This document shows positions 43,350 through 51,381 of a DNA stretch of 51,585 bases, piece by piece (position 1 is the first letter of the stretch; every line of letters starts with the position of its first letter). A program made the translations under genes and the position numbers. The notes beneath the pieces were generated by a model, which saw nothing but the letters and a program-made list of their open reading frames with translations, searched no databases and had not been told where the DNA came from. Origin of the DNA: a virus. The stretch lies in the IMG/VR virus record IMGVR_UViG_3300031951_000235, positions 1-51,585 of that record; one strand, written 5' to 3'.

Positions 43350-44996
43350 GTGAGTATTTCAAATTTATTACAAACAAACGATTTCGTACAACGCAACCAA
43401 GCTAAAGCGTTGGCATCGAAATGGGAAAAGACCGGTCTATTAGAAGGTCTTCGTGGCGAAACCGAAAAAGCAGGTATGGCCCAATTGCTTGAGAACCAAG
43501 CACGTCAATTAGTAAAAGAAGCTTCTTCAACTGGTACATCAGCTGGTTCAGAAGAGTGGGCAGGTGTAGCTCTTCCATTGGTACGTCGTATCTTTGCTGA
43601 GTTTGCTGCTAAAGAATTCGTTTCAGTTCAACCAATGAACTTGCCATCAGGTCTTATTTTTTACTTAGACTTTAAATATGGTACAGCTCAACCAGGATTT
43701 GACGCTGACAATCTTAACCGTACAGGTGATCCATTTGGTTCTCCAAATGCTGATGATTCAATGTTTGGTGTAACAACAACTTCAGGTGATCCATCGGGTG
43801 GTCTTTATGGTGCAGGTCGTTTTGGTTATTCAATCAACGAAACAGCTAGCATTGTTTCTGCAGCAACTGGTTCTCAACCAACAGCCGCACAAGTAAATGG
43901 TGATTCTACATATTCTGGTTCATCTGATTATAAAATGATAACAGTAAATGTACCTACGGAAGCAGATTTATATGCAGTTCGTTCATTTATTCTTCGTTCT
44001 GGTTCAGCTCAAACTAATATCGTACCAGTTCAAGCATTTTCATCAATTGACAGCAATTACACTGCATCATTTGTTGTAACAACTACTCAAGCAGCTGCAA
44101 TTTCATCTTCAATTGGTGCTGGTAATTTGCGTTTAGTATATAGCAAACAACCAACTGATATTACACGTGGTGATTTTGAAGACAACAAAGGTGCATTCTC
44201 TAACGGATACAATACTGATATTGATATTCCAGAAATTAACCTTGAAATGCAATCTGAGCCAATCGTTGCTAAGACTCGTAAGTTGAAAGCAGTTTGGACT
44301 CCTGAATTTGCTCAAGACTTAAATGCATACCATTCAATTGATGCTGAAGCTGAATTGACTTCAATGTTGTCTGAGTATGTATCTATGGAGATCGACTTAG
44401 AGATCTTAGATATGTTGATTGCAGCAGCTCCTACAACTGAGTATTGGTCAGCTCGTAACAATACAATTTGGAATGGTACTTCATTTACAACTTTAGCAGC
44501 TGGTACAGCTACTCCAGGATTAGGTGATGGATTCTACAACACTCAAGGTGGTTGGTTCCAAACTTTAGGTACTAAACTTCAAAAAGTATCTAATAAAATT
44601 CACCAAAAAACATTGCGTGGCGGTGCTAACTTCTTAGTAACATCTCCTGCAGTTGCAACTATCCTTGAGTCTATCCCAGGATTTGCTGCTGACACAGATG
44701 GTACTAAAATGGAATTTGCGGCAGGTGTACAAAAAATTGGTTCAATCAATAACCGTTACACTGTATACAAAAACCCATACATGTTAGAAAACGTAATCTT
44801 AATGGGATTCCGTGGTGCACAGTTCCTTGAAACAGGTGCTGTATTTAGCCCTTATATTCCTTTGATTATGACACCGCTTGTATATGATCCGATTAACTTC
44901 ACTCCACGTAAAGGTGTTATGACACGTTACGCGAAGAAAGTAGTTCGTCCAGAATTCTACGGAAAAGTATACGTACACGGTCTTAACACTCTTTAA
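43350..44996 (+). CDS. 23: Major capsid protein, gp23-like
   Basis: 548 residues; T4 gp23 is 521. Family segments: EWAGVALPLVRRIFAEFAAK, then VSVQPMNLPSGLIFYLDFKYG near residue 95, MTPLVYDPINFTPRKGVMTR and KKVVRPEFYGKVYVHGL at the end. A leader of about 57 residues ends in VKE-A (55-57), probably the gp21 cleavage point, though the P3 residue is Val rather than Leu or Ile; LLE sites lie at 30-32 and 46-48. Codons are enriched for C-ending forms compared with neighbours, as expected for a highly expressed gene. Start codon is GTG. Confidence 0.95.
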   Translation: MSISNLLQTNDFVQRNQAKALASKWEKTGLLEGLRGETEKAGMAQLLENQARQLVKEASSTGTSAGSEEWAGVALPLVRRIFAEFAAKEFVSVQPMNLPSGLIFYLDFKYGTAQPGFDADNLNRTGDPFGSPNADDSMFGVTTTSGDPSGGLYGAGRFGYSINETASIVSAATGSQPTAAQVNGDSTYSGSSDYKMITVNVPTEADLYAVRSFILRSGSAQTNIVPVQAFSSIDSNYTASFVVTTTQAAAISSSIGAGNLRLVYSKQPTDITRGDFEDNKGAFSNGYNTDIDIPEINLEMQSEPIVAKTRKLKAVWTPEFAQDLNAYHSIDAEAELTSMLSEYVSMEIDLEILDMLIAAAPTTEYWSARNNTIWNGTSFTTLAAGTATPGLGDGFYNTQGGWFQTLGTKLQKVSNKIHQKTLRGGANFLVTSPAVATILESIPGFAADTDGTKMEFAAGVQKIGSINNRYTVYKNPYMLENVILMGFRGAQFLETGAVFSPYIPLIMTPLVYDPINFTPRKGVMTRYAKKVVRPEFYGKVYVHGLNTL

Positions 44997-45045
44997 TCGT
45001 TAATTTGATTTAATCATTTAACCAATTAATTAGTTAAGGTAAAAT

Positions 45046-45075
45046 AAGAGAGGGTGGCTTCGGTCACCCTTTCTT
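45046..45075 (+). terminator. Strong hairpin terminator after gp23
   Basis: A 13-bp stem with a TTCG tetraloop (45059-45062) and two G-U pairs follows the capsid gene. The 3' arm ends in CCCTTTCTT, so the T-tract is part of the stem; it may stabilise the mRNA end as well as terminate. UUCG loops are unusually stable. Confidence 0.85.
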
Positions 45076-45085
45076 ACTATTCGAA

Positions 45086-45093
45086 TATTTATA
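45086..45093 (+). promoter_or_regulatory. Candidate late promoter element (TATTTATA)
   Basis: Just after the hairpin, 14 bases upstream of the ATG at 45108, followed by TTAAAATAAAG. Confidence 0.5.
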
Positions 45094-45107
45094 TTAAAAT
45101 AAAGATC

Positions 45108-45383
45108 ATGGCAGTAGAAAGACACAAATATTCAATGCAAGCGATAATCAGATATGATGGTCGTTTAGTAGATGTTCTAGATCGTATACGAGCTATACGT
45201 TTAGTATTAATGGTACATATCGAACAAGACTTAGGCCCAGATAAAGAATTAGTTACTATTAAAGTGATGACTGCATATCCTCCTAGAGAAACATATCATG
45301 CAATTAGAAAAATAGGTTTAGGAAAAATAGAAACCCTTAAAGATATGACGCTTCAAGAATCTACACTTACAAAATTGTTTTAA
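45108..45383 (+). CDS. Small conserved protein beside the capsid gene
   Basis: 91 residues. The ATG at 45108 is used; an upstream in-frame ATG at 45054 would cross the hairpin and promoter element. A compact ferredoxin-like pattern is possible: strand KYSMQAIIRYDG, helix LVDVLDRIRAIRLV, strand ELVTIKVMTAY, helix PPRETYHAIRKIG. It recalls hypothetical proteins next to capsid genes in other phages. Function unknown. Confidence 0.65.
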   Translation: MAVERHKYSMQAIIRYDGRLVDVLDRIRAIRLVLMVHIEQDLGPDKELVTIKVMTAYPPRETYHAIRKIGLGKIETLKDMTLQESTLTKLF

Positions 45384-45399
45384 ATTAATTAAGGTTGTT

Positions 45400-46065
45400 A
45401 TGGCTACACAAAATCGGGAAAAAACTCCACCGAAAACTGATATTAAGTTTTCAATTACACTATCAGAAGAACAAAAACAAGCAAAAGCAAAAATTATAGA
45501 AACCCCATTTAATTTTATTCTAGGAAAAGCGGGTTCGGGTAAAACATTATTAGCAGTTCAAATTGCGTTAGATATGTTTTTTAAAAGACAAATCAATAAG
45601 ATTATTATAACAAGACCCACTGTATCAAATGAAGATAACGGATTTCTTCCTGGTTCATTGGCAGAAAAAATGGATCCGTGGTTAGTTCCTTTACGTAGTA
45701 ATATGCGTAAAGTATATAATAAACCAGAGATTCTAGATAAAATGGAAAAAGAAGAAAATATTGAATTAGTTTCATTAGCACATTTTCGTGGAAGAACATT
45801 TGATCATGCAATTTGTATTGTTGACGAATTTCAAAACTTAACAAAACAACAACTTCAAATGGTATTATCGCGATTAGGTAAAGATAGTATCATGATTTTA
45901 ACAGGCGATCGTTATCAAGTAGATTTAAAATTTAATAATGATTCAGCAGTTCATGAAGTTCCTAAGTTAACTAAGTCAAACTTCGTAAATGAAATCATAT
46001 TAACAGATAATCATCGTCATGCAGCATTAGATGAAATCTTAAGATTGCTAAATGAAAGATATTGA
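45400..46065 (+). CDS. phoH: PhoH-like ATPase
   Basis: 221 residues. P-loop GKAGSGKT (42-49), Walker B CIVDEFQN with D142-E143, and a DExx-like arrangement; RPTVSNEDNGFLPGSLAEKM and ILTGDRYQ are PhoH family signatures. PhoH proteins are ATPases linked to phosphate starvation or RNA metabolism and are frequent in phages, where their role is uncertain. Preceded by AAGG. Confidence 0.92.
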   Translation: MATQNREKTPPKTDIKFSITLSEEQKQAKAKIIETPFNFILGKAGSGKTLLAVQIALDMFFKRQINKIIITRPTVSNEDNGFLPGSLAEKMDPWLVPLRSNMRKVYNKPEILDKMEKEENIELVSLAHFRGRTFDHAICIVDEFQNLTKQQLQMVLSRLGKDSIMILTGDRYQVDLKFNNDSAVHEVPKLTKSNFVNEIILTDNHRHAALDEILRLLNERY

Positions 46066-46073
46066 TATTTATA
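46066..46073 (+). promoter_or_regulatory. Candidate late promoter element (TATTTATA)
   Basis: 17 bases upstream of the ATG at 46091. Confidence 0.5.
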
Positions 46074-46090
46074 TTTAAAAGGGAAACAAC

Positions 46091-47323
46091 ATGGATTATT
46101 CAGAAAACAAACCAATTTGGCCAGGCTCATCTTCATTTACCGTTGGATCTACACCATTTGGTTTTTTTGATAACGATTCCGTTTTCCGATCTCATGCAGA
46201 TAAATTTGCAAAAGCAGCAGCACAACATTTAGGATATCCCATAATGGATGTAGAAATGCAAGCTATAAATTTTTATACTGCGTTTGAAGCGGCTGCAATT
46301 GAATATTCAAATCAAGTTAATCAAGTTAACATTGTTAATAATCTAATGAATACATTAGGTATTCAAACCGGTGCTGCATTTTTATCTAATAACGATGACA
46401 GTTTAACGGGAGCATTAGTTGGAAATTCTTTTGGATATATTACTAAATTATCAAAAGCATATGGCACAGAAGCAGATTCTGGCGGTGATGTAGAATGGAG
46501 ACAAGTTGCTATACAAATGGTACCTGGCCAACAAACATATAATATAAAAGATGCAATTTCATCTTCATTAGGTATAACAGTAACTACTTCATCAGTTGAA
46601 ATTAAACGAATACTTCATAATGCACCACCAGCAATTGTACGATATTTTGATCCATTTGTTGGCACCGGGTTAGGTTCACAACAATTGTTAGATTCATTTG
46701 ATTTTGGTGGTTTTTCACCATCTGTATCATTCATGATGATGCCAATTCATGCAGACTTAATGCGTTTACAATCTATTGAATTTAACGATCAAATACGTAA
46801 ATCTAGTTATTCATTTGAAGTGCATGGCGATAATATAAAAATATGGCCAGTGCCAACTTCTGGTACAGGTTCATCATCTGCAACGCCATTCTTTAAACAA
46901 GTATATGTAGAATTTATTTTTGATGATGATAAAAATAATCAATCCGTTTTATTTGGTAATAACGCACTTTTAAACAATGTTATAACTGACGCATCAAATA
47001 TACCATATACATATCAAACCTACGGGAAAATTAATGATATGGGTCGTGCGTGGATAATTAAATATGGTATTGCACTTGCAAAAGAAATGTTAGGTTATAT
47101 TCGTAATAAATATTCATCAGTACCTATTCCAAATGGCGAAGTAACATTAAATGGTTCTGATTTGGTATCACAAGGCCAATCTGAAAAAGAAACATTGATA
47201 ACTCAACTTAGGGAATTTTTAGATAAAATGACAAAAGAACAAATGATGACACGTCAAAACTCTGAGGCAACTCAAATGCATGAAATGTTATCAAAAGTTC
47301 CATTAAAAATTTACGTTGGTTAA
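46091..47323 (+). CDS. 13: Neck protein, gp13-like
   Basis: 410 residues; T4 gp13 is 309. The segment AAQHLGYPIMDVEMQAINFY, then FEAAAIEYSNQVNQ, matches the N-terminal pattern of the gp13 neck family, and YGKINDMGRAWIIKYGIALA lies in the C-terminal helix. Neck proteins close the filled head and receive the tail. Followed by the gp14-like gene in T4 order. Confidence 0.7.
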   Translation: MDYSENKPIWPGSSSFTVGSTPFGFFDNDSVFRSHADKFAKAAAQHLGYPIMDVEMQAINFYTAFEAAAIEYSNQVNQVNIVNNLMNTLGIQTGAAFLSNNDDSLTGALVGNSFGYITKLSKAYGTEADSGGDVEWRQVAIQMVPGQQTYNIKDAISSSLGITVTTSSVEIKRILHNAPPAIVRYFDPFVGTGLGSQQLLDSFDFGGFSPSVSFMMMPIHADLMRLQSIEFNDQIRKSSYSFEVHGDNIKIWPVPTSGTGSSSATPFFKQVYVEFIFDDDKNNQSVLFGNNALLNNVITDASNIPYTYQTYGKINDMGRAWIIKYGIALAKEMLGYIRNKYSSVPIPNGEVTLNGSDLVSQGQSEKETLITQLREFLDKMTKEQMMTRQNSEATQMHEMLSKVPLKIYVG

Positions 47324-47335
47324 GAAAGGATAAGT

Positions 47336-47854
47336 ATGGCTATTTTTGGCGGAATGCGAGATGCAAAATTTTTAGCATCAATCAATTCTGAATTAATTAA
47401 CGCAATTATAGATACTGAAATTGAGTTTTATAAATTAATAGTAGAACGTTCAGCTAGTAATTTATATGGCGAATCTGAATCTAAATCTTATTATGATTCT
47501 ATTTTAATTCCATGTGTTATTACTAAAGAGGGTAAAACTGCAACAATGGATGATTATGGTCATTCTTATACAAGAACGGCACAATTTGCAATATCTCGAG
47601 ATATTTTAGAACGAGCGAGTTTTTATCCAGAGGTTGGAGATATTGTATTTTGGGATAATGAATATTATGAATTAGATAATGTAGATGCAAACCAGTATTT
47701 TGCCGGAAAAAATCCAGATACTTGGCCAAACGGAAGTCAGTTTGGTTATAGCGTATCTATTATTTGTGATGCACATGCAACTAGACAAACCCCAACAGGT
47801 ATTACAAATTTAAGAAAAGGCGGTAATAATTTAAACCCGGCGTATAAAGGATAA
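47336..47854 (+). CDS. 14: Neck protein, gp14-like
   Basis: 172 residues; T4 gp14 is 256. ISRDILERASFYPEVGDIVFW and then NEYYELDNVDANQYFAGKNP match a conserved neck-family core, with the N-terminal helix AIIDTEIEFYKLIVERSASN. It has the place of gp14 after gp13, but the assignment is by position and pattern. An AAAGGA sequence precedes the start. Confidence 0.6.
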   Translation: MAIFGGMRDAKFLASINSELINAIIDTEIEFYKLIVERSASNLYGESESKSYYDSILIPCVITKEGKTATMDDYGHSYTRTAQFAISRDILERASFYPEVGDIVFWDNEYYELDNVDANQYFAGKNPDTWPNGSQFGYSVSIICDAHATRQTPTGITNLRKGGNNLNPAYKG

Positions 47855-47857
47855 TGA

Positions 47858-49057
47858 ATGTCTAGATTAAATAGAAGAGATATTGATCGAAAAACAAATA
47901 AACCCAATCCTATACGTACAGAAGGTTTAACGCCTGATCGAATATTAGATCGCTCGCAACAAATTCGAAGAGATAATGATATTATTCGAACTCCTAAACG
48001 AACTGTATATGATGTAGATTTTGCGGTAAAGTCATATATTGAAAATGTAATACAGCCGCAGATAACACAACAAGAACAATTGATATCAGTACCAGTTATT
48101 TTTGCAAATGGTGAAAAATGGGATAATGTTCGTAGATTGGGATTTTTGCGTGATGAAAAAGGAATGCTTCAATCTCCATTAATGATGATAAAAAGAAATT
48201 CAGTTTCAGAACGAGATAACGTAAAAGGATTAGATGTTAATCGAAATCCTGCAGGAAATGTTCGTGCATACAAACAACGTTATAATGAACGTAATCGATA
48301 CGAAGATGAATTATTTCCAATACCGCAAAATAATCCAACATTATCAGATAAAATATATATTGTTGATATACCTAGATATGTTAATATCGAATATGATTTA
48401 ATGCTTTGGTGCGATTTTACTACGCAACTAAATGATTTAATTGATCAAATTATGCCTTATAGTAGATTTGCGTGGGGCAATGGATCAAATGTATTTCCTG
48501 TACAATTAGGTTCATTTTCATTTGAAATTATAAATACTATAGGAGAAGATCGTTTAGTTAGAGCTACAGTACCATTAACAGTGCAAGCAGCATTACTTTC
48601 TTCACAAGAAGCACGAGTAAATACATTACGTAAACAATTTTCTGTTAAAAAAGTTACATTTGAAAATGTAGTTTCATATGATGATATATTTAATTCCACA
48701 TCTGTACCAAATTCTATAGTTCAAAGTGGCGGGTCAATACAATTTGATGATAATATTTATTTAAAAATAACGCCAGAAATTATGAATTATTTAACAAATA
48801 TTACAGAACAACAAGCTACATATGCATCAGCTACTACAGTAACTATTGCAGCCGCGGCAGCAACTAATCCAATAACATCTGGCACTGCAACTAAAAATGA
48901 ATTCGATGTATATATAAACGGCCAATATGCTGACAAAATTACATATACATGGACGCCTACTACATCTGCTACGCAAACAATTGTATTTAATACTGCAGAA
49001 TTAGGTTTTAATATTTTATCAACAGATGTAATAATTGTGAAAGGTAGGTGGGCATAA
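47858..49057 (+). CDS. Conserved virion protein after neck genes
   Basis: 399 residues. Arg/Asp-rich N-terminus (about 1-50). A well-ordered core includes ISVPVIFANGEKWDNVRRLG and RFAWGNGSNVFPVQLGSFSF. The C-terminal third is Thr/Ala-rich (ATTVTIAAAAATNPITSG) and may be a separate beta domain. Position after gp14 fits a gp15-like tail terminator, but there is no clear sequence match. The ITEQ at about residue 318 resembles the protease motif and may be chance. Confidence 0.6.
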   Translation: MSRLNRRDIDRKTNKPNPIRTEGLTPDRILDRSQQIRRDNDIIRTPKRTVYDVDFAVKSYIENVIQPQITQQEQLISVPVIFANGEKWDNVRRLGFLRDEKGMLQSPLMMIKRNSVSERDNVKGLDVNRNPAGNVRAYKQRYNERNRYEDELFPIPQNNPTLSDKIYIVDIPRYVNIEYDLMLWCDFTTQLNDLIDQIMPYSRFAWGNGSNVFPVQLGSFSFEIINTIGEDRLVRATVPLTVQAALLSSQEARVNTLRKQFSVKKVTFENVVSYDDIFNSTSVPNSIVQSGGSIQFDDNIYLKITPEIMNYLTNITEQQATYASATTVTIAAAAATNPITSGTATKNEFDVYINGQYADKITYTWTPTTSATQTIVFNTAELGFNILSTDVIIVKGRWA

Positions 49058-49386
49058 TGTCTAGACAATTTAGACCAGGACAATTACAAACCGGTTCATT
49101 ATTTAATATATCTTCTAGCTATGCTGTAACTGCATCATATGCACTTAATAGCGTTGGCGGTACCGGATTCCCATTCTCAGGAAGTGCTGTAATTACCGGT
49201 TCATTAGAAATCAAAAGTGATATTAATAGTATCTTTATAATTAAAAATTTTAATAATCAGCCTATATTAACAGTATCACAAAGTGGTGTTGTTGTTTTAG
49301 CAACACAAAGTATAGAATTAACAAATCCAGCGCCAGTAGGTGCAATCTATTTTACTTCATCTTCATTTTTTGTTGGATTAGAATAA
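49057..49386 (+). CDS. Small fibre-like protein
   Basis: 109 residues. ATG at 49057 overlaps the upstream stop; an in-frame GTG at 49048 is rejected. The protein contains SSYAVTASYAL, the Ala/Ser/Tyr pattern common in phage fibre shafts, and a beta-rich end. Probably a tail fibre or fibre-assembly component. Confidence 0.6.
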   Translation: MSRQFRPGQLQTGSLFNISSSYAVTASYALNSVGGTGFPFSGSAVITGSLEIKSDINSIFIIKNFNNQPILTVSQSGVVVLATQSIELTNPAPVGAIYFTSSSFFVGLE

Positions 49387-49402
49387 AAAAAAAATTAACA
49401 TA

Positions 49403-49410
49403 TATTTATA
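49403..49410 (+). promoter_or_regulatory. Candidate late promoter element (TATTTATA)
   Basis: 22 bases upstream of the ATG at 49433, followed by TTAAAAAATAAGG. Confidence 0.5.
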
Positions 49411-49432
49411 TTAAAAAATAAGGAATTTTATA

Positions 49433-50881
49433 ATGGCAACTTGGAAAAAAGTAGTAGTATCCGGTAGTAACGTATCGCAATTAGTCAATGACGCTGGTTA
49501 TTTAACATCAGTAACCGCACAGGCAGCATTTGCAACTGCATCATATGATGGTACGTTATTATTAGCAAATGGCGCTAATGGTAATTTAACATTTGCATCA
49601 TCATCGGGTCAAGGTTTAAATATATCAGCAAACTCAGGTACAGACACATTAACATTTGGTTTAAGTGCTATTCCAAATACAAGTTTAGCTAACTCTGCAG
49701 TAACAGTAACTGCAGGCAACGGTTTAACTGATGGCGGATCTGTATCATTAGGTGGTTCGACAACATTAAATGTTGGAGCTGGCACGCATATTACCGTTAA
49801 TGCTAATGACATTGCAGTTAACACTACAACATTAATACCAGCAATATCAGGTTCAATTTTAACTACAGTATCAGGTGATATCGCAATCACTGCACAAGGT
49901 GTTGCAACAATACAAGCTAACTCAGTAGCATTAGGTACTGACACGACAGGTAACTATGCAGCTGCAGTGAGTGCAGGAAGCGGCATCTTTGTTGGCGGTA
50001 CGGCTGGCGAAGGTACGACCTTTACGGTATCTGCAGATTCTGCATCATTGGCGACATATTTTCGTCAAGATGCATATGCAAACGTAAGTGGTGATATTAC
50101 AATTAACTCATCAGGCGTTGCAGCAATTGGAACGGGAGTAATTGTTAATGCTGATGTTAATGCATCTGCCGCAATTGCAGCCTCTAAAATAAATTTCACA
50201 GGAACATCATTTGTATCTGCATCGGTTTTATCTAGTCCAGGTCAGGGTCAAGCATTATTAACAACAAATGGCGTTGCTGGTTCAACTATTGATTTAGGTT
50301 TAGAGACAGGAGACTCACCTCAATTTGTTGCATTAACATTAACAGGCGATGCAGCAGTTAATGGTGGCGATATTACAACATCAGCTACTACATTTAACTT
50401 AGTTAATTCAAATGCAACTACAGTTAACTTTGCGGGCGCTGCAACAACATTAAATATTGGTAATGCATCTGGCACAGCAACAATTGCAGGTAATGCAATA
50501 GTTCAAGGTGACTTTACCGTTAATGGTACTACAACATATCTTAACGTACAAGATCTTTTTGTAGAAGATAAATTTATTATATTGGCATCTGGTTCAGCAA
50601 CAGCTGGCGATGGTGGTATTATTATTGACCGCGGTTCTGATGCTGCTGGTAATATTGCATACGGATATGATTCAGTAACAGATCGTTGGGGATTTCAATC
50701 AGGTGTTACAGATACAACTAACACAATAGATCCAACATCTGCATCTGGCGTTAGCGGATCGTTTGTAGCATATGTATTTACAGAAAATGATCATGGTGCA
50801 ACAAAACCAATTACCGGTGAGTTTGCAGTTCAAGGCGCACTATATACATCAAATGCTGGCGATATTTGGATTTATGCATAA
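49433..50881 (+). CDS. Repetitive tail fibre-like protein
   Basis: 482 residues, low complexity in Ala, Gly, Ser, Thr and Asn. The N-terminus MATWKKVVVSGSN is nearly the same as in the gene at 51382, marking a shared attachment domain. Repeated strand patterns (TTTLNVGAGTHITVNAND) fit a trimeric beta shaft. A conserved block TTYLNVQDLFVEDKFIILAS at about residue 380, followed by GGIIIDRG, resembles a widespread fibre domain. Confidence 0.65.
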   Translation: MATWKKVVVSGSNVSQLVNDAGYLTSVTAQAAFATASYDGTLLLANGANGNLTFASSSGQGLNISANSGTDTLTFGLSAIPNTSLANSAVTVTAGNGLTDGGSVSLGGSTTLNVGAGTHITVNANDIAVNTTTLIPAISGSILTTVSGDIAITAQGVATIQANSVALGTDTTGNYAAAVSAGSGIFVGGTAGEGTTFTVSADSASLATYFRQDAYANVSGDITINSSGVAAIGTGVIVNADVNASAAIAASKINFTGTSFVSASVLSSPGQGQALLTTNGVAGSTIDLGLETGDSPQFVALTLTGDAAVNGGDITTSATTFNLVNSNATTVNFAGAATTLNIGNASGTATIAGNAIVQGDFTVNGTTTYLNVQDLFVEDKFIILASGSATAGDGGIIIDRGSDAAGNIAYGYDSVTDRWGFQSGVTDTTNTIDPTSASGVSGSFVAYVFTENDHGATKPITGEFAVQGALYTSNAGDIWIYA

Positions 50882-50899
50882 AATTATATATAATAAGTT

Positions 50900-51091
50900 A
50901 TGGGCCTCATTAAAAATATTATTTCAAAAAATAACGAAACTCAAGTTTCTAGTGTTAATCAATTAGATACACAGGAACTTGAGTTTCTACTAAATACACT
51001 CAAACAAACAATGATTATGGGAGAACATGTAGAAATGTTTTATAATCTAGTAATCAAGTTACAAAATCAATATGTTGATCAAACAAAATAA
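50900..51091 (+). CDS. Small helical protein, possible paralogue of next gene
   Basis: 63 residues, overlapping nothing, with ATG at 50900. A helical core LDTQELEFLLNTLKQTMIMG and then a helix NLVIKLQNQ. The pattern L-x-x-Q-E, about 10 residues, G, then L-x-x-K-L recurs in the next protein. Function unknown; located among fibre genes. Confidence 0.6.
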   Translation: MGLIKNIISKNNETQVSSVNQLDTQELEFLLNTLKQTMIMGEHVEMFYNLVIKLQNQYVDQTK

Positions 51092-51097
51092 CAAGTT

Positions 51098-51283
51098 ATG
51101 GATTTATTTTCTATAGATTTAACGCCGCAAGAAATTAGTATTTGTAGGCAAGCATTAGACATTATTACTATTACAGGTAAAGATGCAAAAACTATTGCAG
51201 GTCTACAAATGAAATTGGAATCAGAAATTGCAAACATTGCTGCGCAAATAGATTCAAATCAATCTACTAAAAAATCTAGATAA
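51098..51283 (+). CDS. Small helical protein, possible paralogue of previous gene
   Basis: 61 residues. LTPQEISICRQALDIITITG and then LQMKLESEI show the same helical pattern as the protein at 50900. Located between two fibre genes. Function unknown. Confidence 0.6.
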   Translation: MDLFSIDLTPQEISICRQALDIITITGKDAKTIAGLQMKLESEIANIAAQIDSNQSTKKSR

Positions 51284-51285
51284 CA

Positions 51286-51293
51286 TATTTATA
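51286..51293 (+). promoter_or_regulatory. Candidate late promoter element (TATTTATA)
   Basis: Upstream of the fibre gene at 51382, but 88 bases away, so the transcript would have a long leader (see next feature). Confidence 0.45.
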
Positions 51294-51302
51294 ATAAATT
51301 GA

Positions 51303-51364
51303 GATTACTGGCCGCAAGGAAGTAGGCGCACACACGGCATAAGTGTATGTATCTAACCGTAATC
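51303..51364 (+). ncRNA. Possible structured 5' leader of fibre gene
   Basis: GATTAC (51303-51308) pairs with GTAATC (51359-51364), extended by GG with CC across a single bulge. Inside, GCCG (51311-51314) can pair with CGGC (51335-51338), and ACAC (51331-51334 region) with GTGT (51343-51346). The segment is clearly richer in G and C than the surrounding DNA. It lies between the promoter-like element and the ribosome binding site AAGGAAA. It could be a regulatory RNA structure; no known riboswitch class was recognised. Confidence 0.4.
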
Positions 51365-51381
51365 CACAAGGAAATATAATA

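Noticed and set aside
45054-45107. Upstream start for the 91-residue gene
   Set aside because: It overlaps the hairpin terminator and the candidate promoter element.
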